Notes: generated by a model from the sequence alone, not told the origin. DNA of 64,000 bases from Microbulbifer sp. TB1203 (GCF_030997045.1 NZ_CP116899.1:2367501-2431500); one strand, 5' to 3'. Shown: positions 36,225 through 45,948, numbered from the stretch's first letter. Translations and numbers: made by a program.

Positions 36225-37619
36225 CTACTTTTTCTTTTTGACGAACTTCATCAGGCGCCGCTTTTTGGCTTTCTGTCGGTCAGTCAGTTTCTGTTTCCTG
36301 CCCGCATAGGGGTTGGCGCCGGTGCGGAATTCGATCTTTACCGGGGTGCCGTGCAGATCCAGGGCCTTGCGGTAGGTCTTTTCAAGGTAGCGCACATAGT
36401 GCGCCGGCACCCGCTCGGTCTGGTTTCCGTGAATCACGATCACCGGGGGATTCTGCCCACCGGCGTGGGCGTAGCGCAATTTGATGCGGTGGCCGTGCAC
36501 CAGCGGCGGTTGGTGCTCGCTTACCGCCCACTGCAGGATTCTTGTCAGGTGGTTGGTGGACAGCTTGTCGGTGGCACTTTGATAAGCGGCCTCGATGGAC
36601 TGGTACAGGTTGCCGACGCCGGTGCCGTGCAGGGCGGAAATAAAATGGATATCGGCGAAGTCCACAAAACGCAGGCGCCGCTCCAGCTCCGCTTTTACAA
36701 ACTGGCGGTGATCATCTTCCAGGCCATCCCACTTGTTCAGCGCCACCACCAGTGCGCGACCGGCCTGGATGACGCTGCCCATCAGGTGCATATCCTGGTC
36801 CACCAGGCCCTCGCGGGCATCGATCACCAGCACCACCACATTGGCGTCTTCCACCGCCTGCAGGGTTTTGACGATGGAGAATTTCTCCACCGATTCCACA
36901 ATATTTTTGCGCCGGCGGATACCGGCGGTGTCGATCAGGGTGTAGGGTTTTTCGTCGCGCTCGTAATTGATGTAGACGCTGTCCCGTGTGGTGCCCGGCT
37001 GGTCGTAGACCACCACCCTGTCCTCGCCGAGCAGGCGGTTGACCAGGGTGGATTTGCCCACATTGGGGCGACCGACGATGGCGATCTTGATGCCGGTGGC
37101 CTTTTCCACGGCTTCCGGCTCCACCTGCTCGGGCAGATCCTCGACAACCCGCTGCATCAGCGTGCGCACGCCGCGGCCGTGGGTGGCGGTGGTGGGAAAC
37201 AGTTCGCCGATGCCCAGTTCGTAGAAGGGCGCCAGGGCGATATCCGGGTTGACCCCGTCCACCTTGTTGGCCACCAGGAAGGTGGGTTTGGAGCGGGTGC
37301 GCAGCTGTTCGGCGATCATTTGGTCTGCGGGAGTCAGGCCCGCACGACAGTCCACCAGGAACAGGACGATATCCGCCTCTTCGATGGCCTGCAGTGACTG
37401 CTGCGCCATGGCTGCATCTATACCCTCTTCGCCACCGCTGATACCGCCGGTATCCACGAGGATCATCTTGCGCCCCTCGATTTCCGCCTCGCCGTACTTG
37501 CGGTCGCGGGTGAGGCCGGCGTAGTTGGCCACCAAAGCGTCGCGGCTCTTGGTGAGCCGGTTGAACAGGGTGGATTTGCCCACGTTGGGGCGCCCGACCA
37601 GGGCGATTACTGGCAGCAT
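36225..37619 (-). CDS. der: Ribosome-assembly GTPase Der (EngA)
   Basis: The 464-residue protein has two tandem GTPase domains. G1 motifs are GRPNVGKSTLFN (about 9-20) and GRPNVGKSTLVN (about 185-196). G3 motifs are DTGG and DTAG, and G4 motifs are NKVD and NKWD. A KH-like domain and a very basic tail (RQKAKKRRLMKFVKKKK) end the protein. Der acts in 50S subunit maturation. It is the last gene of the conserved hisS-yfgM-bamB-der run. Confidence 0.98.
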   Translation of the reverse strand: MLPVIALVGRPNVGKSTLFNRLTKSRDALVANYAGLTRDRKYGEAEIEGRKMILVDTGGISGGEEGIDAAMAQQSLQAIEEADIVLFLVDCRAGLTPADQMIAEQLRTRSKPTFLVANKVDGVNPDIALAPFYELGIGELFPTTATHGRGVRTLMQRVVEDLPEQVEPEAVEKATGIKIAIVGRPNVGKSTLVNRLLGEDRVVVYDQPGTTRDSVYINYERDEKPYTLIDTAGIRRRKNIVESVEKFSIVKTLQAVEDANVVVLVIDAREGLVDQDMHLMGSVIQAGRALVVALNKWDGLEDDHRQFVKAELERRLRFVDFADIHFISALHGTGVGNLYQSIEAAYQSATDKLSTNHLTRILQWAVSEHQPPLVHGHRIKLRYAHAGGQNPPVIVIHGNQTERVPAHYVRYLEKTYRKALDLHGTPVKIEFRTGANPYAGRKQKLTDRQKAKKRRLMKFVKKKK

Positions 37620-37710
37620 AAATCAGTCTACTCGGGGCAAAATCACTTTTGCCAGAAATACGAACGCCCGCGGGACGCGGGCGGTTATCAAATTCGGGGG
37701 CGCCTCCCTG

Positions 37711-37748
37711 GCCCTCTCCCCCGGCCCCGCTCCCCGAGGGGAGAGGGG
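37711..37748. repeat. CCCTCTCCCC palindrome between bamB and der
   Basis: CCCTCTCCCC and CTCCCCGAGGGGAGAGGGG form overlapping dyads of the same type as the hairpins in the nuo operon. It occupies part of the 154-bp bamB-der gap. Confidence 0.65.
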
Positions 37749-37773
37749 CGCTATTGGCGAGAACCCGGCGGTA

Positions 37774-38940
37774 TTATCGGCGCTCCAGGCGCAGGGCCAC
37801 CAACTCGCCGTCGTCGGACAGGGCGAACAGCAGGTCGCCGTCCACCAGCATGGGGATACGCACCGGGTCGCTATCGATCCGCTTGCGACCGATAAACTGG
37901 CCACTGGTGGGATCCAATACGTGGAGATAACCCTCCAGGTCCCCCACAACCAGCACGTCGCCGAAGTAAATCGGTCCGCTCAGTTCCCTGCGGAGCAGTT
38001 CGCTGTTGTTCCAGACGATCTGTCCGTTGCCCACATTGTAGGCGTGGACGCTACCGTCGGCACCGCTCAGGTAGACGTTGCCGCCACCCACCGCCACGCT
38101 GTGATTGGTGGATGCGTCGCGCGCCCAGAGGCCGCGGCCATCTTGCCGGGAGAGGGCCACCACCCGGCCCTGGTAGCTGGCAGCGAACACCAGGTCTCCG
38201 CGCACTACCGGCGCGCCGTCGACATCCACCACCCGCTCCAGTTCAGCGGAGCCCTGGGGGATGGCCACCCGCTGCTCCCAGCGCGGTATACCGTCGGTGA
38301 CACCCAGCGCAATCAACTTGCCGTTATCCAGGCCGGCGAATACCGTGCTGCCGGAAATCACCGGCGCGGCGGTGCCCCGCAGGGTCAGTACCGGCAGGGA
38401 GGTGAAGTGGCTCCAGCGCTCTTCGCCGCTGGCGGCATCCAGGCCGATCAATTTGCCGTCCACCGTCTGCACCACCACCATGCCCGCACCCACCGCCGGG
38501 GCGGAGACCACTTCACCGGACACTTGGTAGCTCCAGACTTCCCTGCCGTCGCTCAGGCCGAGCGCAATCACGCGGCCACGATAATCGCTGACCACGACGA
38601 TGCCCTGACCCGCGCCCACCCCGCCACTGAGGGAGACGTCCAGGTCAGTCTCCCACTGGCGCCTGCCGGTGCTGCGGTCGAAGGCAAACACCTCTCCTTC
38701 GCTGTTGGCAGCATACAGCACACCGTTGGCCAGCGCCGGCTGCAGCATGGCGTAGCGCTTGCGGTCGATTTTGCCGATGTTTTTGGACCAGACCTCGCGC
38801 AGCTCCACGCTGGTGGTGGTGATATCCACCAGCGCCACCGGATCGGTGTCTTCCTTGTCGTCGTTGGAGGCACAGGCGGCCAGGACGGCCGCCAGGGCCA
38901 CCGCCGCGAAGCGGTTCAGTGCGCGGGTAGGGAATTTCAT
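37774..38940 (-). CDS. bamB: Outer-membrane assembly lipoprotein BamB
   Basis: The 388-residue lipoprotein has a lipobox at AVLAAC (Cys23) and an eight-bladed PQQ-type beta-propeller with repeated GxLIALxxxxGxxxW units, for example GKLIGLDAASGEERW and GKLIALGVTDGIPRW. BamB supports BamA in inserting beta-barrel proteins. The residue after the lipid Cys is Ala, consistent with outer-membrane sorting. It overlaps yfgM by 4 bp. Confidence 0.96.
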   Translation of the reverse strand: MKFPTRALNRFAAVALAAVLAACASNDDKEDTDPVALVDITTTSVELREVWSKNIGKIDRKRYAMLQPALANGVLYAANSEGEVFAFDRSTGRRQWETDLDVSLSGGVGAGQGIVVVSDYRGRVIALGLSDGREVWSYQVSGEVVSAPAVGAGMVVVQTVDGKLIGLDAASGEERWSHFTSLPVLTLRGTAAPVISGSTVFAGLDNGKLIALGVTDGIPRWEQRVAIPQGSAELERVVDVDGAPVVRGDLVFAASYQGRVVALSRQDGRGLWARDASTNHSVAVGGGNVYLSGADGSVHAYNVGNGQIVWNNSELLRRELSGPIYFGDVLVVGDLEGYLHVLDPTSGQFIGRKRIDSDPVRIPMLVDGDLLFALSDDGELVALRLERR

Positions 38941-39683
38941 TGTGCGTCGCGCTCCTCGTCCGGCTGCGATTCTTCCTCGGTCGCCTCTACGGCCGGTGCG
39001 CTGTCTTCCGCCTCTGTGGCAGCGGGCTCGGCGACGGCCAGGCTCTCGGCCTTCATCTCCAGCAGGCGGCGGTTGCCCTGCTGCTCCGGCAGCAGCTGTG
39101 CCAGCGCCTGTTGGTAGGCAGAGCGGGCTGCGGCTTTATCGCCCTGTTGTAAGAGGATATCGCCGCGGGTCTCCGAGTAGAGGGCGGCAAACGACGGCGG
39201 CACATCGGCACTCACCAGTTCCAACCCTTCTTTCGGCTTGCCGCGGGCGGCCAGTACCGTCGCCAGGCGGCGTTTGGCGAGCAGCTTGAGGGATTCCTCA
39301 TCGCTGTTGTCCAGCACCCATTGCAACTCTTTGGCCGCAGTCTCCAGGTCGTTGTCCTTCGCCGCCAACGCCGCGAGCCGCAGGGAAGCCTGGCTGGCGT
39401 AGATGCGTTTGGAAAAGTCCTCTTTCAGCTGCTGTGCCAGGCTCTTGGCGGTGGTCAGCTGCTTGTTGTCCGGCTGGCCCTCGTTGGCGGATACCGCTTC
39501 CACAAAGCTCTGGTAGAGGTTGGAGGCCTCTTCCGCCTTGCTGCGTTCACTGGTCTGCCACCACTGGTAGCCAAAATAACCCACCAGTGCCAGGACCACG
39601 CCAGTGACTATGCCCCTGCCGTTTTCCGCCCACCAGCGTTTGAGGGATTCTATTTGTTCTTCTTCGGTTAGATGGTCAGCCAT
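38937..39683 (-). CDS. yfgM: Ancillary SecYEG translocon subunit, YfgM-like
   Basis: The 248-residue protein has a cytosolic N terminus (TEEEQIESLKRWWAENG), one membrane span (about 23-42) and a periplasmic TPR-like domain. YfgM with PpiD forms a chaperone complex at the translocon. An acidic C-terminal tail (about 215-248) is longer than in E. coli. Position between hisS and bamB is conserved. Confidence 0.92.
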   Translation of the reverse strand: MADHLTEEEQIESLKRWWAENGRGIVTGVVLALVGYFGYQWWQTSERSKAEEASNLYQSFVEAVSANEGQPDNKQLTTAKSLAQQLKEDFSKRIYASQASLRLAALAAKDNDLETAAKELQWVLDNSDEESLKLLAKRRLATVLAARGKPKEGLELVSADVPPSFAALYSETRGDILLQQGDKAAARSAYQQALAQLLPEQQGNRRLLEMKAESLAVAEPAATEAEDSAPAVEATEEESQPDEERDAQ

Positions 39684-39721
39684 TCTCTATTTCGCCTTTC
39701 CTGTAAATTCCATGATCTTCC

Positions 39722-39768
39722 TGTAGTAGCGGTGGGCCTACGGCCCGTTCCCAGGGAGCGCTCCTACC
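39722..39768. repeat. Short REP-like palindrome between hisS and yfgM
   Basis: TGTAGTAGCGGTGGGCCTAC at the left pairs imperfectly with a right arm ending GAGCGCTCCTACC, with GGGCC / GGCCC inside. It fills the 95-bp intercistronic gap. Confidence 0.65.
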
Positions 39769-39778
39769 TATTTTCTTT

Positions 39779-41041
39779 TTAGCTCTGTAACAATGCGGGC
39801 AGCTCGGCGAGCGCCACGGTCTGCTGCGGTTCATCGGAACGCAGGTATTTCACCGTCACCTGGCCGGCGGCCGCCTCGTCCTCGCCGATGATCAGCGCGA
39901 AGTCGGCGTTGCTTCTGTCGGCCTTTTTCATCTGGCTCTTGAAGCTGCCGCCGCCGCAGTGAGTCTGCAGGCGCAACCAGGGCAGTTCGTCGCGCAGCCG
40001 TTCCGCGGCGGCCAAAGCGGACGATTGTACCTCACCCACCGCCACCAGGTAGGCATCCACCTGTTGCTCCAGTGTGTCCGGCAGCACATCCAGGGTCTCC
40101 AGCAGCAGCACCAGCCGCTCGACCCCCAGGCCAAAGCCCACCGCCGGGGTGGACTTGCCGCCCATCTGCTCCACCAGGCTGTCGTAGCGGCCGCCGGCAC
40201 AGACGGTGCCCTGGGCACCGAGGCTGTCGGTCACCCACTCGAAAACCGTTTTGCCATAGTAGTCGAGGCCGCGCACCAGCCGCGGATTGATCTCGTAGGC
40301 GACGCCGGCGGCATCGAGCATTTCGCGCAGGCTGGCGAAGTGAGCCGCGGATTCGCTGTCGAGAAAGTCCAGTAGACAGGGGGCATCCGCCAGCAGTTCC
40401 TGGGTCTGGGCATTTTTGCTGTCGAGAATGCGCAGGGGATTGCGCTCCAGGCGCCGCTGGCTGTCCTCATCCAACCGCTCCCGGTGGGCGGTGAGGTACT
40501 CCACCAGCGCCTCCCGGTAGGCGGCGCGGCTGGCGGAGCTGCCCAGGGAGTTGAGCTGCAGTTTCACCTGGTCGGAAACACCCAACTGGCGCCACAGGCG
40601 GGCGGTCATCACCAGGATCTCCGCATCGATATCCGGCCCGTCGATGCCGAACACCTCCACACCGAACTGGTGGAACTGGCGCAGGCGGCCCTTCTGCGGG
40701 CGCTCGTAGCGGAACATGGGGCCGGTGTACCAGAGCCGCTGGGGAGAGGTGAGCAGGTTGTTCTGGATGGCCGCGCGCACGGTGCCGGCGGTGCCTTCGG
40801 GACGCAGGGTGACGCTGTCGCCGCTCTTGTCGTCGAAGGTGTACATCTCTTTTTCCACGATATCCGTGGACTCCCCCACCGCGCGGCTGAACAGCTGGGT
40901 TGCCTCCAGCAGCGGGGTGCGGATCTCGCTGTAGCCGTAGCGGGCGAAGAGTTCGCTGAGGGCTGATTCCACGTACTGCCAGGCGGGCGATTGGCCCGGC
41001 AGCAGGTCGTTCATGCCGCGTATTGCGCGAAGTTGTTTCAA
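39779..41041 (-). CDS. hisS: Histidyl-tRNA synthetase
   Basis: The 420-residue class II synthetase attaches histidine to tRNA-His. Motif 2 is RPEGTAGTVRA, with MFRYERPQKGRLRQFHQFG. The histidine-specific signatures are LVRGLDYYGKTVFEW and CAGGRYDSL, and motif 3 is FGLGVERLVLLLE. A C-terminal anticodon-binding domain follows. The start MKQLRAIRGMNDLLP matches the family. Confidence 0.98.
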   Translation of the reverse strand: MKQLRAIRGMNDLLPGQSPAWQYVESALSELFARYGYSEIRTPLLEATQLFSRAVGESTDIVEKEMYTFDDKSGDSVTLRPEGTAGTVRAAIQNNLLTSPQRLWYTGPMFRYERPQKGRLRQFHQFGVEVFGIDGPDIDAEILVMTARLWRQLGVSDQVKLQLNSLGSSASRAAYREALVEYLTAHRERLDEDSQRRLERNPLRILDSKNAQTQELLADAPCLLDFLDSESAAHFASLREMLDAAGVAYEINPRLVRGLDYYGKTVFEWVTDSLGAQGTVCAGGRYDSLVEQMGGKSTPAVGFGLGVERLVLLLETLDVLPDTLEQQVDAYLVAVGEVQSSALAAAERLRDELPWLRLQTHCGGGSFKSQMKKADRSNADFALIIGEDEAAAGQVTVKYLRSDEPQQTVALAELPALLQS

Positions 41042-41084
41042 CGGTGTTCCTTAACTTTTAACTCGAATTCTGTGCGTTATTTCT

Positions 41085-41240
41085 TGTAGGAGCGGCGGGG
41101 CGGCCATCCGCCCATGGCTGCGATCGGGTCTAGGTGCCTGCCTGTAAGCAGAGCCCGTGGCGGCCCCGCTACCGGTAGCCATTCGCTCAACAGCCTCATC
41201 GGCAAACGTTTCGCAAATGGCTCCCGGCATCGGGGCCTTC
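41085..41240. repeat. REP arm and related dyads between ispG and hisS
   Basis: The 243-bp gap starts with TGTAGGAGCGGCGGGGCGGC and GCCCATGGCTGCGATC but lacks a clear right arm. At 41196-41235 a GCAAATGGCTCCCGGCATCG stretch resembles the right end of the long palindromic element (GCAAAAAGCCACCGGCATCA at 1887). It looks like fused or decayed pieces of two repeat families. No gene is present. Confidence 0.55.
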
Positions 41241-41284
41241 GCGTCTGATTTCCGTATTCTTTTCCGAGTCCCGAGTCCCGAGAA

Positions 41285-42397
41285 TTATGCCTTCGCGATG
41301 ATATCCGCTTCCCGCTCCGCCTTCGCCGCGGCCTTTTCCCGAATCAGGCGCTCCAGGTCGTCGACCAGGTTTTCATTCGTGAATTTGCGGTTTGGTTGGC
41401 CGTCCACGTAGATGGCGTGGCTGGGGGTTCCACCGGCGAGGCCGATATCCGCTTCCTTCGCCTCGCCGGGGCCGTTGACGATGCAGCCGATCACCGCCAC
41501 GTCCAGCGGCGTGGTGATGTCCTCCAGGCGCGTCTCCAGTTCGTTCATGGTTTTCACCACGTCGAAGTTCTGCCGCGAGCAACTGGGGCAGGCGATAAAG
41601 TTGATGCCCTTGGTGCGCAGGCGCAGGCTTTTGAGCAGGTCCCAGCCCACTTTCACTTCTTCCACCGGGTCCGCGGCCAGGGAAACCCGCAGGGTATCGC
41701 CGATGCCGTCCAGCAGCAGAGCGCCCAGGCCGATGGCGGACTTGACCGTACCGGAACGCAGGCCGCCGGCCTCGGTGATGCCCAGGTGCAGCGGTTGTTC
41801 GATCAACTGCGCCAGCTTGCGGTAGGCGGCGGTGGCCATGAAGATGTCGGACGCCTTGACGCTCACCTTGAAGTTGTGGAAATCCAGGCTGTCGAGGATC
41901 TCCACATGGCGCAAAGCGGATTCCACCAGCGCGTCCGGGGTGGGCTCGCCGTATTTTTTCTGCAGGTCCTTTTCCAGGGAACCGGCATTGACCCCGATGC
42001 GGATGGGGATGTTCAGGTCGCGGGCCTTGTCCACTACGGCGCGAATGCGCTTCTCGCGGCCGATATTGCCGGGGTTGATGCGCAGGCAGTCCACCCCCAG
42101 CTCGGCGACGCGCAGGGCGATGCGGTAATCGAAGTGGATATCCGCCACCAGCGGCACGCCCACCTGTTTCCTGATCTCGCCGAAAGCCTCGGCGGCGTCC
42201 ATGCTGGGCACGGATACCCGCACGATATCAGCGCCGGCCGCCTGCAGGCGCCGGACCTGGTCCACGGTGGCGGCCACATCGCAGGTGTCGGTGTTGGTCA
42301 TGCTCTGCACCGAGATGGGCGCACCGCCCCCTACGGGTACATCGCCCACCATAATCTGGCGCGATACGCGGCGAACGATGGGGGATTCAAATTGCAT
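41285..42397 (-). CDS. ispG: 4-hydroxy-3-methylbut-2-enyl-diphosphate synthase
   Basis: The 370-residue Fe-S enzyme makes HMBPP in the MEP isoprenoid pathway. The N-terminal TIM barrel carries SVQSMTNTDT and NPGNIGR. The C-terminal domain has the 4Fe-4S ligands in ACPSCSRQNFD and GCIVNGPGEAKEAD. It depends on the Isc machinery encoded upstream on the same strand. The start MQFESPIVRR matches relatives. Confidence 0.97.
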   Translation of the reverse strand: MQFESPIVRRVSRQIMVGDVPVGGGAPISVQSMTNTDTCDVAATVDQVRRLQAAGADIVRVSVPSMDAAEAFGEIRKQVGVPLVADIHFDYRIALRVAELGVDCLRINPGNIGREKRIRAVVDKARDLNIPIRIGVNAGSLEKDLQKKYGEPTPDALVESALRHVEILDSLDFHNFKVSVKASDIFMATAAYRKLAQLIEQPLHLGITEAGGLRSGTVKSAIGLGALLLDGIGDTLRVSLAADPVEEVKVGWDLLKSLRLRTKGINFIACPSCSRQNFDVVKTMNELETRLEDITTPLDVAVIGCIVNGPGEAKEADIGLAGGTPSHAIYVDGQPNRKFTNENLVDDLERLIREKAAAKAEREADIIAKA

Positions 42398-42513
42398 AGA
42401 CTGACCCGGCAGTTTCAGATGCTGAAAAATGAGGGGGAATTATAGAGAGATTGGGCGCAAACCTACAGGGGCCGGCAAGCGGGGCAAGCCCCGCTGCGAC
42501 TCCGGAATACCGA

Positions 42514-43458
42514 TTATTCGCCGACTGTGAGCTTGCGGGTCCGACGGTTGCCGAGGGCGTCACTGGCGACCGGTTCACCCCGGTAGCGCACCCGGGTGCC
42601 GCTGGCGTTGCCCAGCATCAGTTCGAACGGCGGCTGGCCCTCCAGGGTCACCTGGCTGCCCGCCGGTTTCAGCTTGGCCAACAGCACCGCCCCACTGGCA
42701 TCTCTCACCTCGATCCAGGACTCCTCGTCGAAAAACAGTTCCAGCTGCGAGGCGCTGCCGGTACCGGGAGCGGCTGCCGGGACCGGTAGTACGTCCGGCT
42801 TCGCTTCGATCCCACCGGGGGACGGGGCCGGCTCGGCCTCACCGGCGGCCTCGGGGCGAGGCGCTTCAACCGGCTCTCCCGGCTGCAAGTCGGTCTGCGG
42901 AGCCTCCTCCCCCACCGCGAATAAGGTGGACTCCGCTTCCACGGCGGGCTCTTCCACCGCCTCCGCCACTTCGGTCTCAGAGGACTGGTTGCCGACGGAG
43001 AGCGTTGGGGGAGCCGGCTCCCGCCCGTGCAGCCACCAGAAGACCCCGGCCACTAACACCAAGGGCAGCAACGCCAAACCGCGCAGGCTGCGCCGGGGCT
43101 TGCTTTCCATCACTGGGGCGCGGCGCACGTGCTCCAGCAGGGCGCGACTCTCCTCTTCCGCGGCGCTGTAGCCGGAAAAGGCTTCCAGCACCGGTTCGGC
43201 GTCGATACCCAGCTCCTTGCAAGCGTTGCGGATGTAACCCCGCACATAGAGAGCCCCGGGCAGGCGGTCGTACTCATCCCGCTCGAGCAGCTCCAGTTTG
43301 CCCAGTGTCATGCACAGGCGGCGGGATAGCTCTTCCAGGCTCAAACCGGCGTGCTCGCGCGCGCGCCGAAGCTGGCTGCCGGGGGAATTGTCCAGGTCCT
43401 GCGACGCGTCGGTCTCCTGCGCCGGCGGGTTCGAAGTGTCGGAGCTGCTATCCGTCAT
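42514..43458 (-). CDS. rodZ: Cytoskeletal cell-shape protein RodZ
   Basis: The 314-residue protein has a cytosolic Xre-type HTH (about 28-90, GLSLEELSRRLCMTLGKLEL), which in homologues binds MreB. One membrane span (127-144), a Pro/Glu-rich periplasmic linker and a C-terminal DUF4115 beta domain with SWIEVRDASGAVLL follow. Its start overlaps the end of pilW by 11 bp. Confidence 0.94.
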   Translation of the reverse strand: MTDSSSDTSNPPAQETDASQDLDNSPGSQLRRAREHAGLSLEELSRRLCMTLGKLELLERDEYDRLPGALYVRGYIRNACKELGIDAEPVLEAFSGYSAAEEESRALLEHVRRAPVMESKPRRSLRGLALLPLVLVAGVFWWLHGREPAPPTLSVGNQSSETEVAEAVEEPAVEAESTLFAVGEEAPQTDLQPGEPVEAPRPEAAGEAEPAPSPGGIEAKPDVLPVPAAAPGTGSASQLELFFDEESWIEVRDASGAVLLAKLKPAGSQVTLEGQPPFELMLGNASGTRVRYRGEPVASDALGNRRTRKLTVGE

Positions 43459-44224
43459 GGGCCATCATCTCTTTGTATTTCAGCGCTTCCGCCGAATAGG
43501 GATAGAGGTTTTTCAGCGCCAGGGCGTAGCTCCTTTCCTTGTCCCGGTTGCCAAAGATCTTCTCGATGCGGATGCCCAGCCAAAGGGATTGGGGGACCTG
43601 ACGGCTTCCTTCCGCAAACCTGTCCAGGTAGCGCTTGGCCTGTGAGTACTCGCCGGCATCGAACTTCAGCTCAGCCAGCTCCAGCAGCGCCTGGGGCAGG
43701 TTCGCGTCCAGCGCCAGGGCTCGGGTGTAGGCCCTCTCTGCCGCCTCCACCTTGCCCAGCTTGAGGGCAGTGCGGCCATAGTTGGCCAGGGCGTAGGAGC
43801 GACGGCCGTAGGTGAGGTCCTCGGAAGCCCGCTCAAACTGCTCCAAGGCGTCTACGTAGCGCCCCTGCTGGTAGAGGAAGGCGCCGTAATTGGTACGGGC
43901 CATGGAGAAATCGTTGTCGTAGCGCAGGGCTTTCTTGAAGTGGGACTCGGCCACGTCCAGTTCGCCGTCCATCTGGTACAGCAGGGCCAGGCCGTGGTGG
44001 GCCTGAGGGTTTCTCTTGCCCAGCTTGAGCGCTTCGAGGAAGTGGCGGCGGGCAGCTTCGCGGCCACCGTTCTGCAGGTAGCGCAGGCCCAGTTGCACGT
44101 GGGTCTGCAACGCCTTGTCCAGGTCGATCTCCTGGCGCTGGGGCATTCCGGTGGTTACGCAGCCGCCCAGTAGCACACTGAGCAGCAATCCCGCCAGGGA
44201 CAGGGAAAAGAGTTTCGCCAACAC
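43448..44224 (-). CDS. pilW: Type IV pilus biogenesis/stability lipoprotein PilW (PilF)
   Basis: The 258-residue lipoprotein has lipobox LLGGC (Cys22) and about six TPR repeats (LGLRYLQNGGREAARRHFLE and successors). PilF/PilW is the pilotin that helps assemble the PilQ secretin for type IV pili. The name differs between genera. Position between rlmN and rodZ is conserved. Confidence 0.93.
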   Translation of the reverse strand: MLAKLFSLSLAGLLLSVLLGGCVTTGMPQRQEIDLDKALQTHVQLGLRYLQNGGREAARRHFLEALKLGKRNPQAHHGLALLYQMDGELDVAESHFKKALRYDNDFSMARTNYGAFLYQQGRYVDALEQFERASEDLTYGRRSYALANYGRTALKLGKVEAAERAYTRALALDANLPQALLELAELKFDAGEYSQAKRYLDRFAEGSRQVPQSLWLGIRIEKIFGNRDKERSYALALKNLYPYSAEALKYKEMMAHDG

Positions 44225-44253
44225 GACATCACCTGTGTTTTTTATAGTGGCGC

Positions 44254-45432
44254 TCAGCCGACGATTCGCACCGGCTGTTCCGGACTCCTTTCCTCCGCCA
44301 GTAGTTCCCCCTCCCTGGAAGTCACCCGCCCGGCATTGCGGTAGCGCTCGGAGCGGCGGGTGCGATCGTTGACACTGCCGGCCAATTGGCCGCAGGCCGC
44401 GGCGATATCGTCGCCGCGGGTGGTGCGCACGGTTACGGTAAAGCCTTTCTCCAGCAGAATCTGTTGAAAGCGTCGCAAAGCGTTGTTACTGACCCGCTGG
44501 TAGTCCGACAACTCGAACGGGTTGAAGGGTATCAGATTTATCTTCACCGGCACATCGCGCAGCAGCTCCGCCAGCTGCTCGGCGTGCTCGGGACGGTCAT
44601 TGACCTCACGCATCATGGTGTACTCGATGGTCATTTTGCGGTGGGTATCCGGCATACGCTCGATGTAGCGCTTGGCGGAGTCCAGCAGCATCGCTATCGG
44701 GTACTTTTTGTTGATGGGCACCAATTGGTTGCGCAGCTCGTCGTTGGGCGCGTGCAGCGAGATGGCCAGGCTCACGTCGGTCACGTCCGCCAGCCGGTCC
44801 AGCGCCGGCACTACGCCGGAGGTGGAGAGGGTCACCCGGCGCTTGGAGATGCCGTAAGCGTTGTCCTCCATCATCAGGTTCATGGCGTCGACCACATTGT
44901 CGAAGTTGAGCAGGGGCTCGCCCATGCCCATCATCACCACATTGGTCACCTTCCTCGGGCCCTTGGGTTGCAACTGGCCGAAGGACTTACAGGCGATCCA
45001 CACCTGGCCGATGATCTCGGCGGCGGTCAGGTCGCGGTTGAAACCCTGCTTACCGGTGGCGCAGAAGCTGCAGTCCAGGGAACACCCCACCTGGGAGGAG
45101 ACACAGAGGGTGCCGCGGTCGCCATCGGGGATATAGACCGTCTCGATGGCGCTGCCCCCGGTCACCCGGATCAGCCACTTGCGGGTACCGTCGGCGGAGT
45201 CCCACTGCCCCAGCACTTCCGGGGCGCGGATCTCGGCGACCTCGGCCAGCTTTGCGCGCAGGGCTTTGCTGACGTTGGTCATCTGCGCAAAATCGTCCAC
45301 GCCGTTCTGGTGAATCCACTTCAGCACCTGCACCGCTCGAAAGCGCTTCTCGCCCAGGGACTCGAAGAAAGCCGCGAGCTTGTCCAGGGACAGGCCCAGC
45401 AGATTGGTCTTGGCGGTTTCAGTGGTGCTCAT
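44254..45432 (-). CDS. rlmN: Dual-specificity rRNA/tRNA adenine-C2 methyltransferase RlmN
   Basis: The 392-residue radical-SAM enzyme methylates A2503 of 23S rRNA and A37 of some tRNAs. The radical-SAM cysteines are C117, C121 and C124 (CSLDCSFC). The methyl-carrier cysteine lies in GDDIAAACGQLAG near the C terminus. It requires a 4Fe-4S cluster. An approximately 35-residue tail after GSVNDRTRR is longer than in E. coli. Confidence 0.97.
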   Translation of the reverse strand: MSTTETAKTNLLGLSLDKLAAFFESLGEKRFRAVQVLKWIHQNGVDDFAQMTNVSKALRAKLAEVAEIRAPEVLGQWDSADGTRKWLIRVTGGSAIETVYIPDGDRGTLCVSSQVGCSLDCSFCATGKQGFNRDLTAAEIIGQVWIACKSFGQLQPKGPRKVTNVVMMGMGEPLLNFDNVVDAMNLMMEDNAYGISKRRVTLSTSGVVPALDRLADVTDVSLAISLHAPNDELRNQLVPINKKYPIAMLLDSAKRYIERMPDTHRKMTIEYTMMREVNDRPEHAEQLAELLRDVPVKINLIPFNPFELSDYQRVSNNALRRFQQILLEKGFTVTVRTTRGDDIAAACGQLAGSVNDRTRRSERYRNAGRVTSREGELLAEERSPEQPVRIVG

Positions 45433-45452
45433 GGGATTACCTTCTTCCCCGA

Positions 45453-45478
45453 CCCCTCTCCCACTAATGGGAGAGGGG
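45453..45478. repeat. CCCCTCTCCCA hairpin between ndk and rlmN
   Basis: An 11-bp perfect stem (CCCCTCTCCCA / TGGGAGAGGGG) closes a CTAA loop. It is the same palindrome family as in the nuo operon and at 49197-49222. Confidence 0.8.
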
Positions 45479-45486
45479 AGGGAAAT

Positions 45487-45915
45487 TTAGCTGCGGGGGC
45501 AGATCTCGTCGTCTGCGAAAAAGTAGCTCACTTCGCGGGCGGCAGATTCTGCAGAATCGGAGCCGTGCACGGCGTTGGCATCGATGCTCTGGGCGAAGTC
45601 AGCGCGGATGGTACCCGGGGCCGCTTCCTTCGGGTTGGTGGCGCCCATCAGGTCGCGGTTGGCAATGACGGCATTTTCGCCTTCCAGGACCTGCACCACT
45701 ACCGGACCGGAGGTCATAAAGTCCACCAGGTCTTTGAAGAAGGGGCGCTCTTTGTGCTCGGCGTAGAAGCCCTCGGCTTTCTCGCGGGACAGCTGCAGCA
45801 TTTTCATGGCGACGATACGCAGGCCGGCTTTCTCGAAACGGCTTTCAATTTCGCCGATCACATTCTTGGCAACCGCATCCGGCTTGATGATGGAAAGAGT
45901 GCGCTCCAGGGCCAT
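45487..45915 (-). CDS. ndk: Nucleoside-diphosphate kinase
   Basis: The 142-residue enzyme balances NTP pools by phosphate transfer through a phosphohistidine. The active-site histidine is in NAVHGSDSAESA (about residue 117). The start ALERTLSIIKPDAV and the lysine-containing motif are standard. Position after iscX is conserved in gammaproteobacteria. Confidence 0.97.
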   Translation of the reverse strand: MALERTLSIIKPDAVAKNVIGEIESRFEKAGLRIVAMKMLQLSREKAEGFYAEHKERPFFKDLVDFMTSGPVVVQVLEGENAVIANRDLMGATNPKEAAPGTIRADFAQSIDANAVHGSDSAESAAREVSYFFADDEICPRS

Positions 45916-45948
45916 GTTTTTCTCCAGTCTAGTGTTGTTACATATAGA